Source: Clostridiales bacterium UBA1248 (GTDB taxonomy: Bacteria; Bacillota; Clostridia; Oscillospirales; CAG-272). From it: DNA of 13,567 nucleotides. A model generated the notes under the pieces. It was not told the origin of the DNA and searched no databases. It saw only the letters and a program-made list of their open reading frames with translations. The stretch covers positions 27,200 through 40,766 of the forward strand of contig DBWC01000126.1 in the NCBI GenBank assembly GCA_002308615.1. Reading direction: 5' to 3'. Of the stretch, positions 1 to 5,270 are shown piece after piece. How positions within the stretch are numbered: the stretch's first letter is position 1; every line of letters starts with the position of its first letter. The translations under genes and the position numbers were made by a program.

Positions 1-83
1 CGGTTATAACCTTGTCGATCATATCCTTTTTTGTTATAACCCTCTTTATTATACCCAAAACCTAAAAATCCAAATTCAGACAT
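1..83 (-). CDS. Partial hypothetical protein with GY pentapeptide repeats (N-terminus only)
   Basis: Reading leftward from an ATG at 83-81, the frame stays open to the window edge and gives 27 residues beginning MSEFGFLGFG. After residue 9 the sequence is a tandem repeat of five residues: GYNKE, GYNKK, GYDRQ, GYN. The consensus is G-Y-[ND]-[KR]-x, encoded by 15-base units. A GAGGG ribosome binding site lies about five bases before the ATG, which supports this start. No signal peptide or membrane segment is visible in the part present. I do not recognise a function; short GY repeats of this kind occur in hypothetical proteins of several anaerobes, and they look like a structural or binding repeat rather than an enzyme. 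The rest of the gene lies outside the window. The gene is AT-rich compared with the genes further right. Confidence 0.6.
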   Translation of the reverse strand, partial: MSEFGFLGFGYNKEGYNKKGYDRQGYN

Positions 84-194
84 GACACCCTCGTTAGTTT
101 CTTTGTATTGATCTTACTCATTCATTATATCCATAAGGTTCGTATATGTATCTGCAACGTCATCTGTGAACAGTTTTTCTTGCAAATTTTTTAT

Positions 195-223
195 ATTTTA
201 ACATCATATATTACTATAATCAA
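195..223 (-). promoter_or_regulatory. Possible promoter for the GY-repeat gene
   Basis: Read leftward, TTGATT (223-218) is followed after 17 bases by TAAAAT (200-195). The spacing is right for a housekeeping sigma factor, and the site points at the gene starting at 83, leaving a leader of roughly 100 bases. The surrounding DNA is so AT-rich that such matches can arise by chance. Confidence 0.3.
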
Positions 224-305
224 CCCGCTAAATGCTCTCAAAATCATTATAACCCAAATCAGTTTTCAAGGAAAAATAGAACTGTTCCATTATAGGTACA
301 GCTCA

Positions 306-351
306 ATATATTTTTTAAGCAAATGAGCATTAGGCGTGTGCTTAAATATAT
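306..351. repeat. Imperfect inverted repeat
   Basis: The arm at 306-321 (ATATATTTTTTAAGCA) is matched by the reverse complement of 339-351 (TGCTTAAATATAT), with three extra T bases in the left arm. The core TTAAGCA/TGCTTAA is perfect over seven bases with a 17-base loop. No T-run follows, so it is not a clear terminator. It could be an operator, a decayed element end, or chance in AT-rich DNA. Confidence 0.35.
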
Positions 352-359
352 GAAACCAT

Positions 360-386
360 TATGCACTTTTTAATAAATTGTGCATA
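360..386 (+). repeat. Inverted repeat TATGCAC/GTGCATA, weak terminator candidate
   Basis: TATGCAC at 360-366 pairs perfectly with GTGCATA at 380-386 across a 13-base AT-only loop, followed by a short T-run at 387-390. It sits directly before the composition change and the uL15 remnant. The loop is long and the stem GC-poor for an intrinsic terminator, so its role is uncertain. Confidence 0.35.
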
Positions 387-392
387 TTTTAG

Positions 393-569
393 CTAAAAAA
401 ATGCATCGAACGCTTGAATGAGAAAAAACTCATTCCCGCTTCCGTCGTTCAAGTGAAGTTGCTCGCGCGTGGTAATTTGGATAAAGCCCTGCATGTCGAG
501 CTGCAAGACTATTCCATCGAGGCTGTTAAGATGATTCTCGCTACCGGCGGAACGGTTAAAAGAGTATAA
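393..569 (+). pseudogene. rplO: C-terminal remnant of 50S ribosomal protein uL15
   Basis: An open frame from just after a TAG at 390-392 to a TAA at 567-569 encodes 58 residues with no usable start codon at its head. The central part reads VKLLARGNLDKALHVELQ and continues DYSIEAVKMILATGGTVKRV. This matches the C-terminal half of bacterial L15: K-hydrophobic-hydrophobic-x-x-G, then a hydrophobic-x-hydrophobic strand, then S-x-x-A-x-x-x-I and the closing GG. It fits the L15 signature as I remember it, except Tyr in place of a usual Phe/Val/Ala. A full uL15 has about 145 residues, so roughly the first 90 are missing. GC content here is like the rest of the genome, unlike the AT-rich DNA directly upstream. 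A hairpin terminator follows at 603. The normal downstream neighbour secY is absent. It is either a displaced gene end left by an insertion or rearrangement, or a duplicated fragment. Confidence 0.6.
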
Positions 570-602
570 GTTGTTGAAGATGAAATAACACAATATTGAC
601 TG

Positions 603-629
603 AAAGAGTCGCCTTTGGGCGACTCTTTT
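603..629 (+). terminator. Intrinsic terminator after the uL15 remnant
   Basis: The stem AGAGTCGCC (605-613) pairs perfectly with GGCGACTCT (618-626) around the loop TTTG, with two further A-T pairs at the base and a T-run (626-629). It lies 34 bases after the uL15 stop codon, as expected for the original end of that transcription unit. Confidence 0.75.
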
Positions 630-703
630 GGAAAAGGAGCAAATATTTCGCATACCACATCGCAAAAAATCAAACTACTAAAGAATCATACATCAAATGA
701 GGG

Positions 704-737
704 TGCGGTTTTCACGAAAGAAGACCGCATTTTTTTA
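704..737 (+). terminator. Second rightward intrinsic terminator
   Basis: TGCGGTTTTC (704-713) pairs over ten bases, with one G-T wobble, with GAAGACCGCA (720-729) around the loop ACGAAA, followed by TTTTTTT (730-736). It is a strong, classical terminator. No gene that it would serve is visible between the first terminator at 629 and this one, although an AAAGGAG ribosome-binding-like sequence occurs at 634-640. Confidence 0.75.
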
Positions 738-854
738 TTTTGAAATGACTACATTGACTATCAATAGGGCAGATTTAGGCAGTTTCAGAGCGTTTTAGAG
801 AGGCCTGATTTTGGTTTGTCCGGATTCAGCAGTTTAAAACAGGTTGTTAATAAA
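738..854. other. Intergenic DNA, nothing recognised
   Basis: Between the terminator ending near 737 and the tRNA terminator starting at 855 I see no gene, ribosome binding site, hairpin or promoter of note on either strand. All frames are broken by stop codons within a few dozen codons. Confidence 0.5.
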
Positions 855-889
855 CAAAAAAGCTACCCAATTTATGGATAGCTTTTTTT
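855..889 (-). terminator. Intrinsic terminator of the tRNA-Ala transcript
   Basis: Read leftward, AGCTATCC (883-876) pairs with GGGTAGCT (868-861), with one G-U wobble that exists only in the leftward transcript, followed by TTTTTT (860-855). It begins ten bases after the tRNA 3' end. The opposite reading also has a T-run (883-889), but with a mismatched stem, so the leftward direction is favoured. Confidence 0.75.
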
Positions 890-892
890 GTT

Positions 893-968
893 TGGTGGAG
901 CATACGGGACTCGAACCCGTGACCCCGACACTGCCAGTGTCGTGCGCTCCCAACTGCGCTAATGCCCC
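893..968 (-). tRNA. tRNA-Ala, anticodon GGC
   Basis: The leftward strand folds into a complete 76-base cloverleaf. The acceptor GGGGCAT pairs with ATGCTCC, the D arm is GCGC/GCGC with loop AGTTGGGA, the anticodon stem CGACA/TGTCG holds the loop CTGGCAG, and the T arm ACGGG/CCCGT has loop TTCGAGT. The discriminator is A and the CCA end is encoded. The loop gives anticodon GGC (alanine). The third acceptor pair is G3-U70, the known identity element for alanyl-tRNA synthetase, which confirms the assignment. It has its own promoter at 1056-1084 and terminator at 855-889. A decayed partial copy of the same tRNA lies between promoter and gene. Confidence 0.97.
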
Positions 969-994
969 GTTTGGGATTCTTTATGAGGGTACGT

Positions 995-1032
995 AACTGA
1001 GTGCCTTGGGCTCCCAACTGCGCTAATGCCCC
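995..1032 (-). pseudogene. Decayed partial tRNA-Ala copy upstream of the intact tRNA
   Basis: The 25 bases at 1010-1034 are identical to 946-970, which cover the 5' part of the intact tRNA-Ala (acceptor 5' strand, D arm up to its closing strand) plus two leader bases. A similar leader (ATCCCA before the CGGGG) precedes both copies. Beyond the identical part the copy continues with GCCCAAGGCACTCAGT against GCGCACGACACTGGCAGT in the intact gene, so the anticodon arm is recognisable but degraded and has lost the GG of the anticodon. The T arm, acceptor 3' strand and CCA are absent. It cannot make a tRNA. It sits about 17 bases after the probable transcription start, so it is transcribed as part of the tRNA leader. 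Confidence 0.8.
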
Positions 1033-1055
1033 GTGGGATTTTTTATTGCTTGAAT

Positions 1056-1084
1056 ATAATACCACATTTTTTTTCATATGTCAA
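1056..1084 (-). promoter_or_regulatory. Promoter of the tRNA-Ala unit
   Basis: Read leftward, a perfect TTGACA (1084-1079) is followed by exactly 17 bases and TATTAT (1061-1056), with TGG directly before it as an extended -10. Transcription should start near 1049 and run through the partial tRNA copy into tRNA-Ala. This is a strong housekeeping promoter, as expected for a stable RNA gene. Confidence 0.85.
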
Positions 1085-1154
1085 GATAATTTTTCTTATT
1101 TTTTTAATTTTTTTTTGGTAACATATATTCAACAGCAACAGTCGAGGTATAAAA

Positions 1155-1643
1155 ATGAAAAAAGCATTTGTTCTTCTTCTCGTTCCCGTTATCCTTCTCT
1201 GCTCCTGCGGCAACGGTAAAATCAGGCTGTCCGACGCGGATCCTTCCAATATTATAGACGCCGTATACGAAAAGCTGCCGAAGGACTCGGCGGCGATAGA
1301 ATACGTTCCCGCTCTTATAACGTCCGAAATAAACGAAAAAAGCGAGGAATACTATCTCGGCGTAAACGGAGTGCGCTATAAAAAGGGCGCGGCGTCCGAG
1401 GCTTTCGAACAGCCGACGACGTATTCCTTCTGCGTCGTGATCTTTGAAGACGACGCGGACTATGACGCGGAGCGTGTAAAAATAGAGCAAAACATAAACA
1501 AATCAAAATGGGTCTGCGCATCAGCCGAGGAGGCTTTTGTCGTCAGATACAAAAACGCGGCGGCTGTGATAATGGGTCCCAAAGACGTTTGCGCAGAGCT
1601 TGAGACGGCGTTTCTTTCCGTCGTAAGATCTATTGAGAAATGA
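1155..1643 (+). CDS. Small lipoprotein, possibly DUF4358-like
   Basis: The 162-residue product starts with a typical lipoprotein signal: two lysines, a hydrophobic stretch and the lipobox LCSC, with Cys18 as the predicted lipidated residue. It should be exported, lipid-anchored and exposed outside the membrane. GAGG lies eight bases before the ATG and supports this start. The mature part is acidic and lysine-rich, with no catalytic motif that I recognise. Its layout (DAVYEKLPK, a central YLGVNGVRYKK, then a block with FEDDADYDAERVKIEQ followed by KNAAAVIMGPKD) resembles small DUF4358 lipoproteins common in Clostridia. This is an impression of layout, not a firm match. Its stop overlaps the convergent YpeB-like gene by 14 bases. 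No convincing promoter is visible in the T-rich stretch upstream. Confidence 0.8.
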   Translation: MKKAFVLLLVPVILLCSCGNGKIRLSDADPSNIIDAVYEKLPKDSAAIEYVPALITSEINEKSEEYYLGVNGVRYKKGAASEAFEQPTTYSFCVVIFEDDADYDAERVKIEQNINKSKWVCASAEEAFVVRYKNAAAVIMGPKDVCAELETAFLSVVRSIEK

Positions 1644-2526
1644 CCTCAAATACTATCCTCCCGTCGGTTTTGTCAACGCCGACGGGATATTCTTTTCCGT
1701 CACAGTAAACCGTAAAATAAAAGATCCCGAAAACATTGCCGCACAGCTTTACCTCGCACGGCTGCCCCGTTATCGCCGATATATGATCCTTTGCGATCTT
1801 TTTCGCGGCTGCTTCGTCATTACGCACGGCGCCGTTCGTTGTGATCCTGCTTTTTATATACGTTTCTCCCTTTTTTGTTAAAACGATGCACGAGCTTTCG
1901 GACGAGAATACAAAATTATCATCAAATATCCCGCAGTTTTTCAGCCTTACGCCGCCTCCTATTTGCTCATACGCGCGCTTCTCCGCTCTGTTCATGCTTA
2001 TCCTGTCAAGCTTTTTTATCTTTTTTGTTTGATCCTCCGCCGTAAGACCGGACGAAAGCGCTGATATAAGCCCGGCAGCGCTTGCTTTTCCCGACAGAAG
2101 CACATCTTCAAGCGCCGATAATCTCATATACAGCTCGGACAAAAGCTGACGCTGAAGCGGCGCCGCTTCAGTGTTGTTTTTATACAGCGTTTCACATAGC
2201 TTTTTGACCCGCTCAAAGAACGCGCGCAGCTTTTCGCTGTCTTTTCCTCCGTCAACGGCGCAGACCGCGTCCGACGCGGCTTTGCAGCAGTAACCCGTTT
2301 CTATCAGATCGTCAGGCGACGCTTCATCCGAAACACAGCGGGAAAGGCTGTTCTTCAGCCGTGTAAGCGTCTGACAAAGCCGTTCCGTTTTCTTTTCATC
2401 TTCTGAAATTATATAATTGTTCAGCGCCGTTTTCGCCTCGTTTTCCCTTATCGCGAATCCGGCGCAGACCGCGGCTCCGCACAGTATAAAAGATAATACC
2501 TTGATAACCCACTCGTACGTTTTCAT
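1630..2526 (-). CDS. YpeB-like germination protein (short form) with C-terminal PepSY-type domain
   Basis: The 298-residue product has one N-terminal membrane segment (about residues 7-26) and a long, mostly helical region (about 30-180) rich in Leu, Lys and Glu. It ends with a PepSY-like domain (about 215-298) carrying the strand pattern YPVGVDKTDGRIVFEV. This order is that of YpeB, the partner that stabilises the cortex-lytic enzyme SleB in spores. It is shorter than YpeB of Bacillus (about 450 residues) and seems to have a single PepSY-type unit rather than several. No sleB gene is next to it. The start codon is poorly supported by a ribosome binding site (CGGTG before the ATG), but the membrane segment begins right after it. 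The stop codon TAG at 1632-1630 lies inside the 3' end of the convergent lipoprotein gene. If the assignment is right, the organism forms spores. Confidence 0.65.
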   Translation of the reverse strand: MKTYEWVIKVLSFILCGAAVCAGFAIRENEAKTALNNYIISEDEKKTERLCQTLTRLKNSLSRCVSDEASPDDLIETGYCCKAASDAVCAVDGGKDSEKLRAFFERVKKLCETLYKNNTEAAPLQRQLLSELYMRLSALEDVLLSGKASAAGLISALSSGLTAEDQTKKIKKLDRISMNRAEKRAYEQIGGGVRLKNCGIFDDNFVFSSESSCIVLTKKGETYIKSRITTNGAVRNDEAAAKKIAKDHISAITGQPCEVKLCGNVFGIFYFTVYCDGKEYPVGVDKTDGRIVFEVISQ

Positions 2527-2599
2527 ATTACACCGTTTTTTTGTTTATTCTGTGCTTATTTTGTTTTTATATGCTCTAAGAAATGTTGATATTTTTGCC

Positions 2600-2628
2600 T
2601 TGACAAAAACCGGCAAATGATTTATAAT
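2600..2628 (+). promoter_or_regulatory. Promoter for rodA-metY
   Basis: A perfect TTGACA (2600-2605) and a perfect TATAAT (2623-2628) are separated by exactly 17 bases. Transcription should start near 2635, giving a leader of about 25 bases before the rodA ATG. This is the best consensus promoter in the window. Confidence 0.9.
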
Positions 2629-2661
2629 ATCCTTATGAAATTCTGAAAGGAACGGCGAAAG

Positions 2662-3822
2662 ATGATAAGGCGTGAAAACTCATTTTTATCTGCGCTGAAA
2701 CAGCTTGATTTCGTTTTGATCTTCGCCGTTCTGGCGCTTACAGTATACGGCCTTATCTGCGTGAGCACGGCAACCGCTTACCACGGAACGAACAGGAACG
2801 TCGTTGTCCAGCTTTTCGGTGCGATCATCGGCATTGTCGTTATGATCGTCATGTCGCTTATCGATTACGACGCCTTTTTGAAAAAGCTCTGGATACCTAT
2901 ATTCGTTATAGGGCTCGGACTTCTTACTCTGCCGCTGTTGAGCAGCATACCCGCTATGCTCCACGGCAATTTCGGAAGCAACAAAAACTGGATAACGCTG
3001 CCGTTTCTGAACGTCGACTTTCAGCCGTCGGAATTTGTCAAATTCACGTTTATCATGTCCTTCGGCTATCTTCTCGGAAAACTCAAGGAAGACACCAACA
3101 GACTCAAAAGCGTGCTTTTGATCCTTTTGTTCAGCGGCGCCACAATAGTTTTCGTTTTGCTTGAAAAGGATCTCGGCGCGGCTGTCGTTTTCGTCGTTAT
3201 ATTCGTCGTAATGTGGTTTATGGCGAAAATGAGCCTCTGGTATCTTGCGGGCGGGCTTGCCACGTTTGCGGTCGCCGCTCCGTTTTTGTGGGGTTTTCTT
3301 GAAGAATATCAGAAAAAGCGCATTATTGTCGGTTTTGATCCGTGGTCCGATCCGACAGATAAAGGATATCAGGTCATACAGACGATAAAAGCCATGCAGA
3401 ACGGCGGAGTAACGGGCATGGGCTACGGAAACGGAACGCTTACGCACGCCGCCGCAAAATCCGTGTTCCCGGCGCGCGAGACGGATATGATCTTAGGTGT
3501 TATGGGCGAGGAATTCGGATTTATAGGCATTATTATTTATATTCTGCTTATTTCAGTCGTCATTTTCCGTATATTACGGATCGCACGCAGCGCGCGCCAC
3601 GAATACGGCTCTTACATCTGCGCGGGCGTCGCCGCCGTGTTTATATTCCAGACTGTTGAAAATATCGGTATGTGCTTAGGCACGCTTCCCGTTATAGGAC
3701 TCACGCTTCCCTTTATAAGCTACGGAGGTTCCTCCATAGTCAGTCTATATATAGGTATAGGGTTGGTGATGAGCATGCGTACGCACAGACAGAAATATTA
3801 TTTTGAAAGGGACGTTGTATAA
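2662..3822 (+). CDS. rodA: SEDS-family peptidoglycan glycosyltransferase, RodA type
   Basis: The 386-residue protein has about ten membrane segments and the SEDS family hallmarks: DFQPSEFVK (119-127), GFDPWSDP (224-231), the extracellular loop with ARETDMI, where Asp275 matches the catalytic Asp, and the closing FISYGGSS (351-358). SEDS proteins polymerise glycan strands from lipid II in the cytoplasmic membrane with a class B penicillin-binding protein. The sequence NIGMCLG at 334-340 is of RodA type (FtsW usually has NIGV), so elongation is more likely than division, though SpoVE/FtsW cannot be fully excluded. AAAGGAA about ten bases upstream supports the ATG. The usual EPDLGT block reads EKDLGA here (168-173). 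The stop codon shares one base with the metY start (TAATG), so translation is probably coupled. A class B PBP and MreBCD are not nearby. Confidence 0.92.
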   Translation: MIRRENSFLSALKQLDFVLIFAVLALTVYGLICVSTATAYHGTNRNVVVQLFGAIIGIVVMIVMSLIDYDAFLKKLWIPIFVIGLGLLTLPLLSSIPAMLHGNFGSNKNWITLPFLNVDFQPSEFVKFTFIMSFGYLLGKLKEDTNRLKSVLLILLFSGATIVFVLLEKDLGAAVVFVVIFVVMWFMAKMSLWYLAGGLATFAVAAPFLWGFLEEYQKKRIIVGFDPWSDPTDKGYQVIQTIKAMQNGGVTGMGYGNGTLTHAAAKSVFPARETDMILGVMGEEFGFIGIIIYILLISVVIFRILRIARSARHEYGSYICAGVAAVFIFQTVENIGMCLGTLPVIGLTLPFISYGGSSIVSLYIGIGLVMSMRTHRQKYYFERDVV

Positions 3823-5090
3823 TGAGAGACGAAACCAAATGTTTAAGATCAGGCTACAAGCCTAAAAACGGTGAACCGGGCGTAATGCCCATAGTTCAGA
3901 GCACTACCTACGTGTTCGACACGGCGGAGGAGATCGGAGAGCTTTTCAATTTTCCGAACGCCCATATGTATTCACGCTTTTCAAACCCGACGGTAGACTG
4001 CGTTGAAAAGAAGATCGCCGACCTTGAATGCGGCGTAGCCGCCATGTGCACTTCGTCCGGCCAGATGGCGAGCCTTATGAGCGTGCTCAACCTCTGCAAA
4101 GCAGGCGACAGCATAATATCCGCCTCGGCAATATACGGCGGTACGGTCAATCTGTTTGCCGTTACGCTCAAAAAATTCGGTATCGAGTGTATTTTCGTCG
4201 ATCAGGACGCGGACGAGGAAGAAATAGATAAAAAATTCAAGGAAAACACGCGCCTCGTTTTCGGCGAGACGCTTGCAAATCCCGCGTTATCCGTTTTTGA
4301 TATTGAAAAATTCGCAAAGATCGCCCACAAACACGGCGTTCCGCTTATAATAGACAACACGTTTGCTACGCCTGTCCTCTGCAAGCCTATCGAATTCGGA
4401 GCGGATATAGTCGTTCATTCCACAACGAAATATATGGACGGTCACGCTCTTCAGGGCGGCGGCGTTATAGTAGACGGCGGAAGATTTGACTGGAATAACG
4501 GCAAATTCCCGGAGCTCGTAGAGCCTGACGAATCGTACCACGGCTTTGTTTATACGGAGAAATTCGGCCCCGCGGCGTACATAGGAAAAGCCCGTATGCA
4601 GCTCATGCGCGATCTCGGTGCTTATCCGTCCGCAAACTCCGGATTTTTACTCAACATAGGGCTTGAAACTCTTGCCGTGAGAATGGACAGATACTGCGAA
4701 AACGCGATGAAGGTCGCAAATTATCTGAAAGATCATCCGGCGATCGAGACGATACGTTATCCCGGACTTGAAAACGACAAATATCACGAGCTTGCGAAAA
4801 AATATCTGTCGAAAGGCTGCTCCGGCGTCATTTCGATAGACATAAAGGGCGGACGCGGACCGGCTGAGAAATTCATGAACGCGCTTAAAATGGCGTGCCG
4901 CGAGGTACACGTCGCGGACATACGCACCTGCGTGCTGCATCCCGCTTCCATGACGCACAGACAGCTTACCGACGAGCAGCTCGTCGCCGCCGGCATCAAC
5001 GCCGGAATGGTGCGTCTCTCCGTCGGACTCGAGCATTACGAGGATATAATAGAAGATCTCGAACAGGCGCTTGCGGCAGCGGTCAGATAA
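3822..5090 (+). CDS. metY: O-acetylhomoserine sulfhydrylase (aminocarboxypropyltransferase)
   Basis: The 422-residue protein is a full-length member of the Cys/Met-metabolism PLP enzymes. The PLP lysine is Lys203 in HSTTKYMDGH. Asp178 in DNTFATP contacts the pyridine nitrogen, SRFSNPT (51-57) carries the phosphate-contacting Tyr/Arg of the neighbouring subunit, and SSGQMA lies at 78-83. The insertion after the lysine (GRFDW...FPELVEPDESYHGFVY) and the length of about 420 point to MetY rather than the shorter cystathionine gamma-synthase, beta-lyase or methionine gamma-lyase (about 390). It would make homocysteine from O-acetylhomoserine and sulfide in the cytoplasm. Its start overlaps the rodA stop by one base; AAAGGGA inside the end of rodA is the ribosome binding site. 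The partnership with a cell-wall gene looks accidental. No SAM riboswitch or T-box precedes the pair. A lyase function on methionine remains a weaker alternative. Confidence 0.92.
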   Translation: MRDETKCLRSGYKPKNGEPGVMPIVQSTTYVFDTAEEIGELFNFPNAHMYSRFSNPTVDCVEKKIADLECGVAAMCTSSGQMASLMSVLNLCKAGDSIISASAIYGGTVNLFAVTLKKFGIECIFVDQDADEEEIDKKFKENTRLVFGETLANPALSVFDIEKFAKIAHKHGVPLIIDNTFATPVLCKPIEFGADIVVHSTTKYMDGHALQGGGVIVDGGRFDWNNGKFPELVEPDESYHGFVYTEKFGPAAYIGKARMQLMRDLGAYPSANSGFLLNIGLETLAVRMDRYCENAMKVANYLKDHPAIETIRYPGLENDKYHELAKKYLSKGCSGVISIDIKGGRGPAEKFMNALKMACREVHVADIRTCVLHPASMTHRQLTDEQLVAAGINAGMVRLSVGLEHYEDIIEDLEQALAAAVR

Positions 5091-5091
5091 T

Positions 5092-5270
5092 TAAGAATTC
5101 AGAATTCAGAGAAACGGTGTCCGCTGCCCCCCTCGGGTTGTTTTGACAACCTGAGCGGAGGGGAAAGAGGGGGCTTGGGAGTGTTGACGGGCGGTACCGC
5201 CCAAATGCGCGAAGCGCACAAAACGTCGGCTCTGCCGACTCCTTAACTATTCACTGTTAACTCTTCACTT
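5092..5270. repeat. Hairpin-rich intergenic repeat element
   Basis: The gap between metY and the leftward TauE gene is built of repeats rather than ordinary spacer. It begins TTAAGAATTCAGAATTCAGAG (a 7-base tandem AGAATTC) and ends with a 14-base tandem, TTAACTATTCACTG (5243-5256) and TTAACTCTTCACTT (5257-5270). In between are four hairpins: CTCGGGTTG/CAACCTGAG (5132-5155), the perfect palindrome GGGCGGTACCGCCC (5189-5202), TGCGC-GAA-GCGCA (5206-5218) and GTCGGC-TCT-GCCGAC (5225-5239). None is followed by a T-run, so they are not classical terminators. The layout resembles interspersed non-coding repeats of gut Clostridia. Its right end supplies the stop codon of the TauE-like gene. Confidence 0.7.

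Larger units (their letters stand above)
84..392. other. AT-rich region without a gene
   Basis: This stretch is much richer in A and T than the genes to the right. The only open frame of any length (108-326, rightward) has no ribosome binding site and a composition typical of translated AT-rich noise, so I do not call it. Visible structure is limited to a possible leftward promoter at 195-223 and two inverted repeats at 306-351 and 360-386. The change of composition near 395-405 coincides with the start of the uL15 remnant, so the right edge may be a recombination junction. Confidence 0.5.

Noticed and set aside
108..326. 72-codon rightward open frame in AT-rich DNA
   Set aside because: There is no ribosome binding site before the ATG, the composition is that of random AT-rich DNA, and it resembles no known protein.
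393..665. 90-codon leftward open frame over the uL15 remnant
   Set aside because: It is the antisense shadow of the uL15-like frame, whose match to the L15 signature is far better.
642..749. Possible short rightward gene starting at an ATT after AAAGGAG (ISHTTSQKIKLLK...), loosely like the start of an HTH regulator
   Set aside because: A non-standard start, a stop codon beyond a strong terminator hairpin that the frame runs through, and only a dozen suggestive residues; too weak to call.
847..1077. 76-codon leftward open frame covering the tRNA region
   Set aside because: It spans the intact tRNA and its partial copy; the RNA gene explains the sequence.
2527..2599. Possible sporulation (sigma-G type) promoter upstream of the YpeB-like gene, with GCATA followed by an AT-rich box
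   Set aside because: The downstream box does not fit the expected consensus, and AT-rich DNA gives such matches easily.
2686..3447. 253-codon leftward open frame opposite rodA
   Set aside because: It is antisense to a fully conserved SEDS gene; its length comes from codon bias in the sense gene, and its Arg/Lys-rich product is not protein-like.
4647..5036. Leftward open frames opposite metY
   Set aside because: They are shadows of metY without ribosome binding sites or recognisable domains.
5128..5165. Hairpin after metY as a rho-independent terminator
   Set aside because: The stem is good, but no T-run follows on either strand; it belongs to the repeat element.
5189..5239. CRISPR array
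   Set aside because: The repeats are different hairpins, not identical direct repeats with unique spacers, and no cas genes are present.
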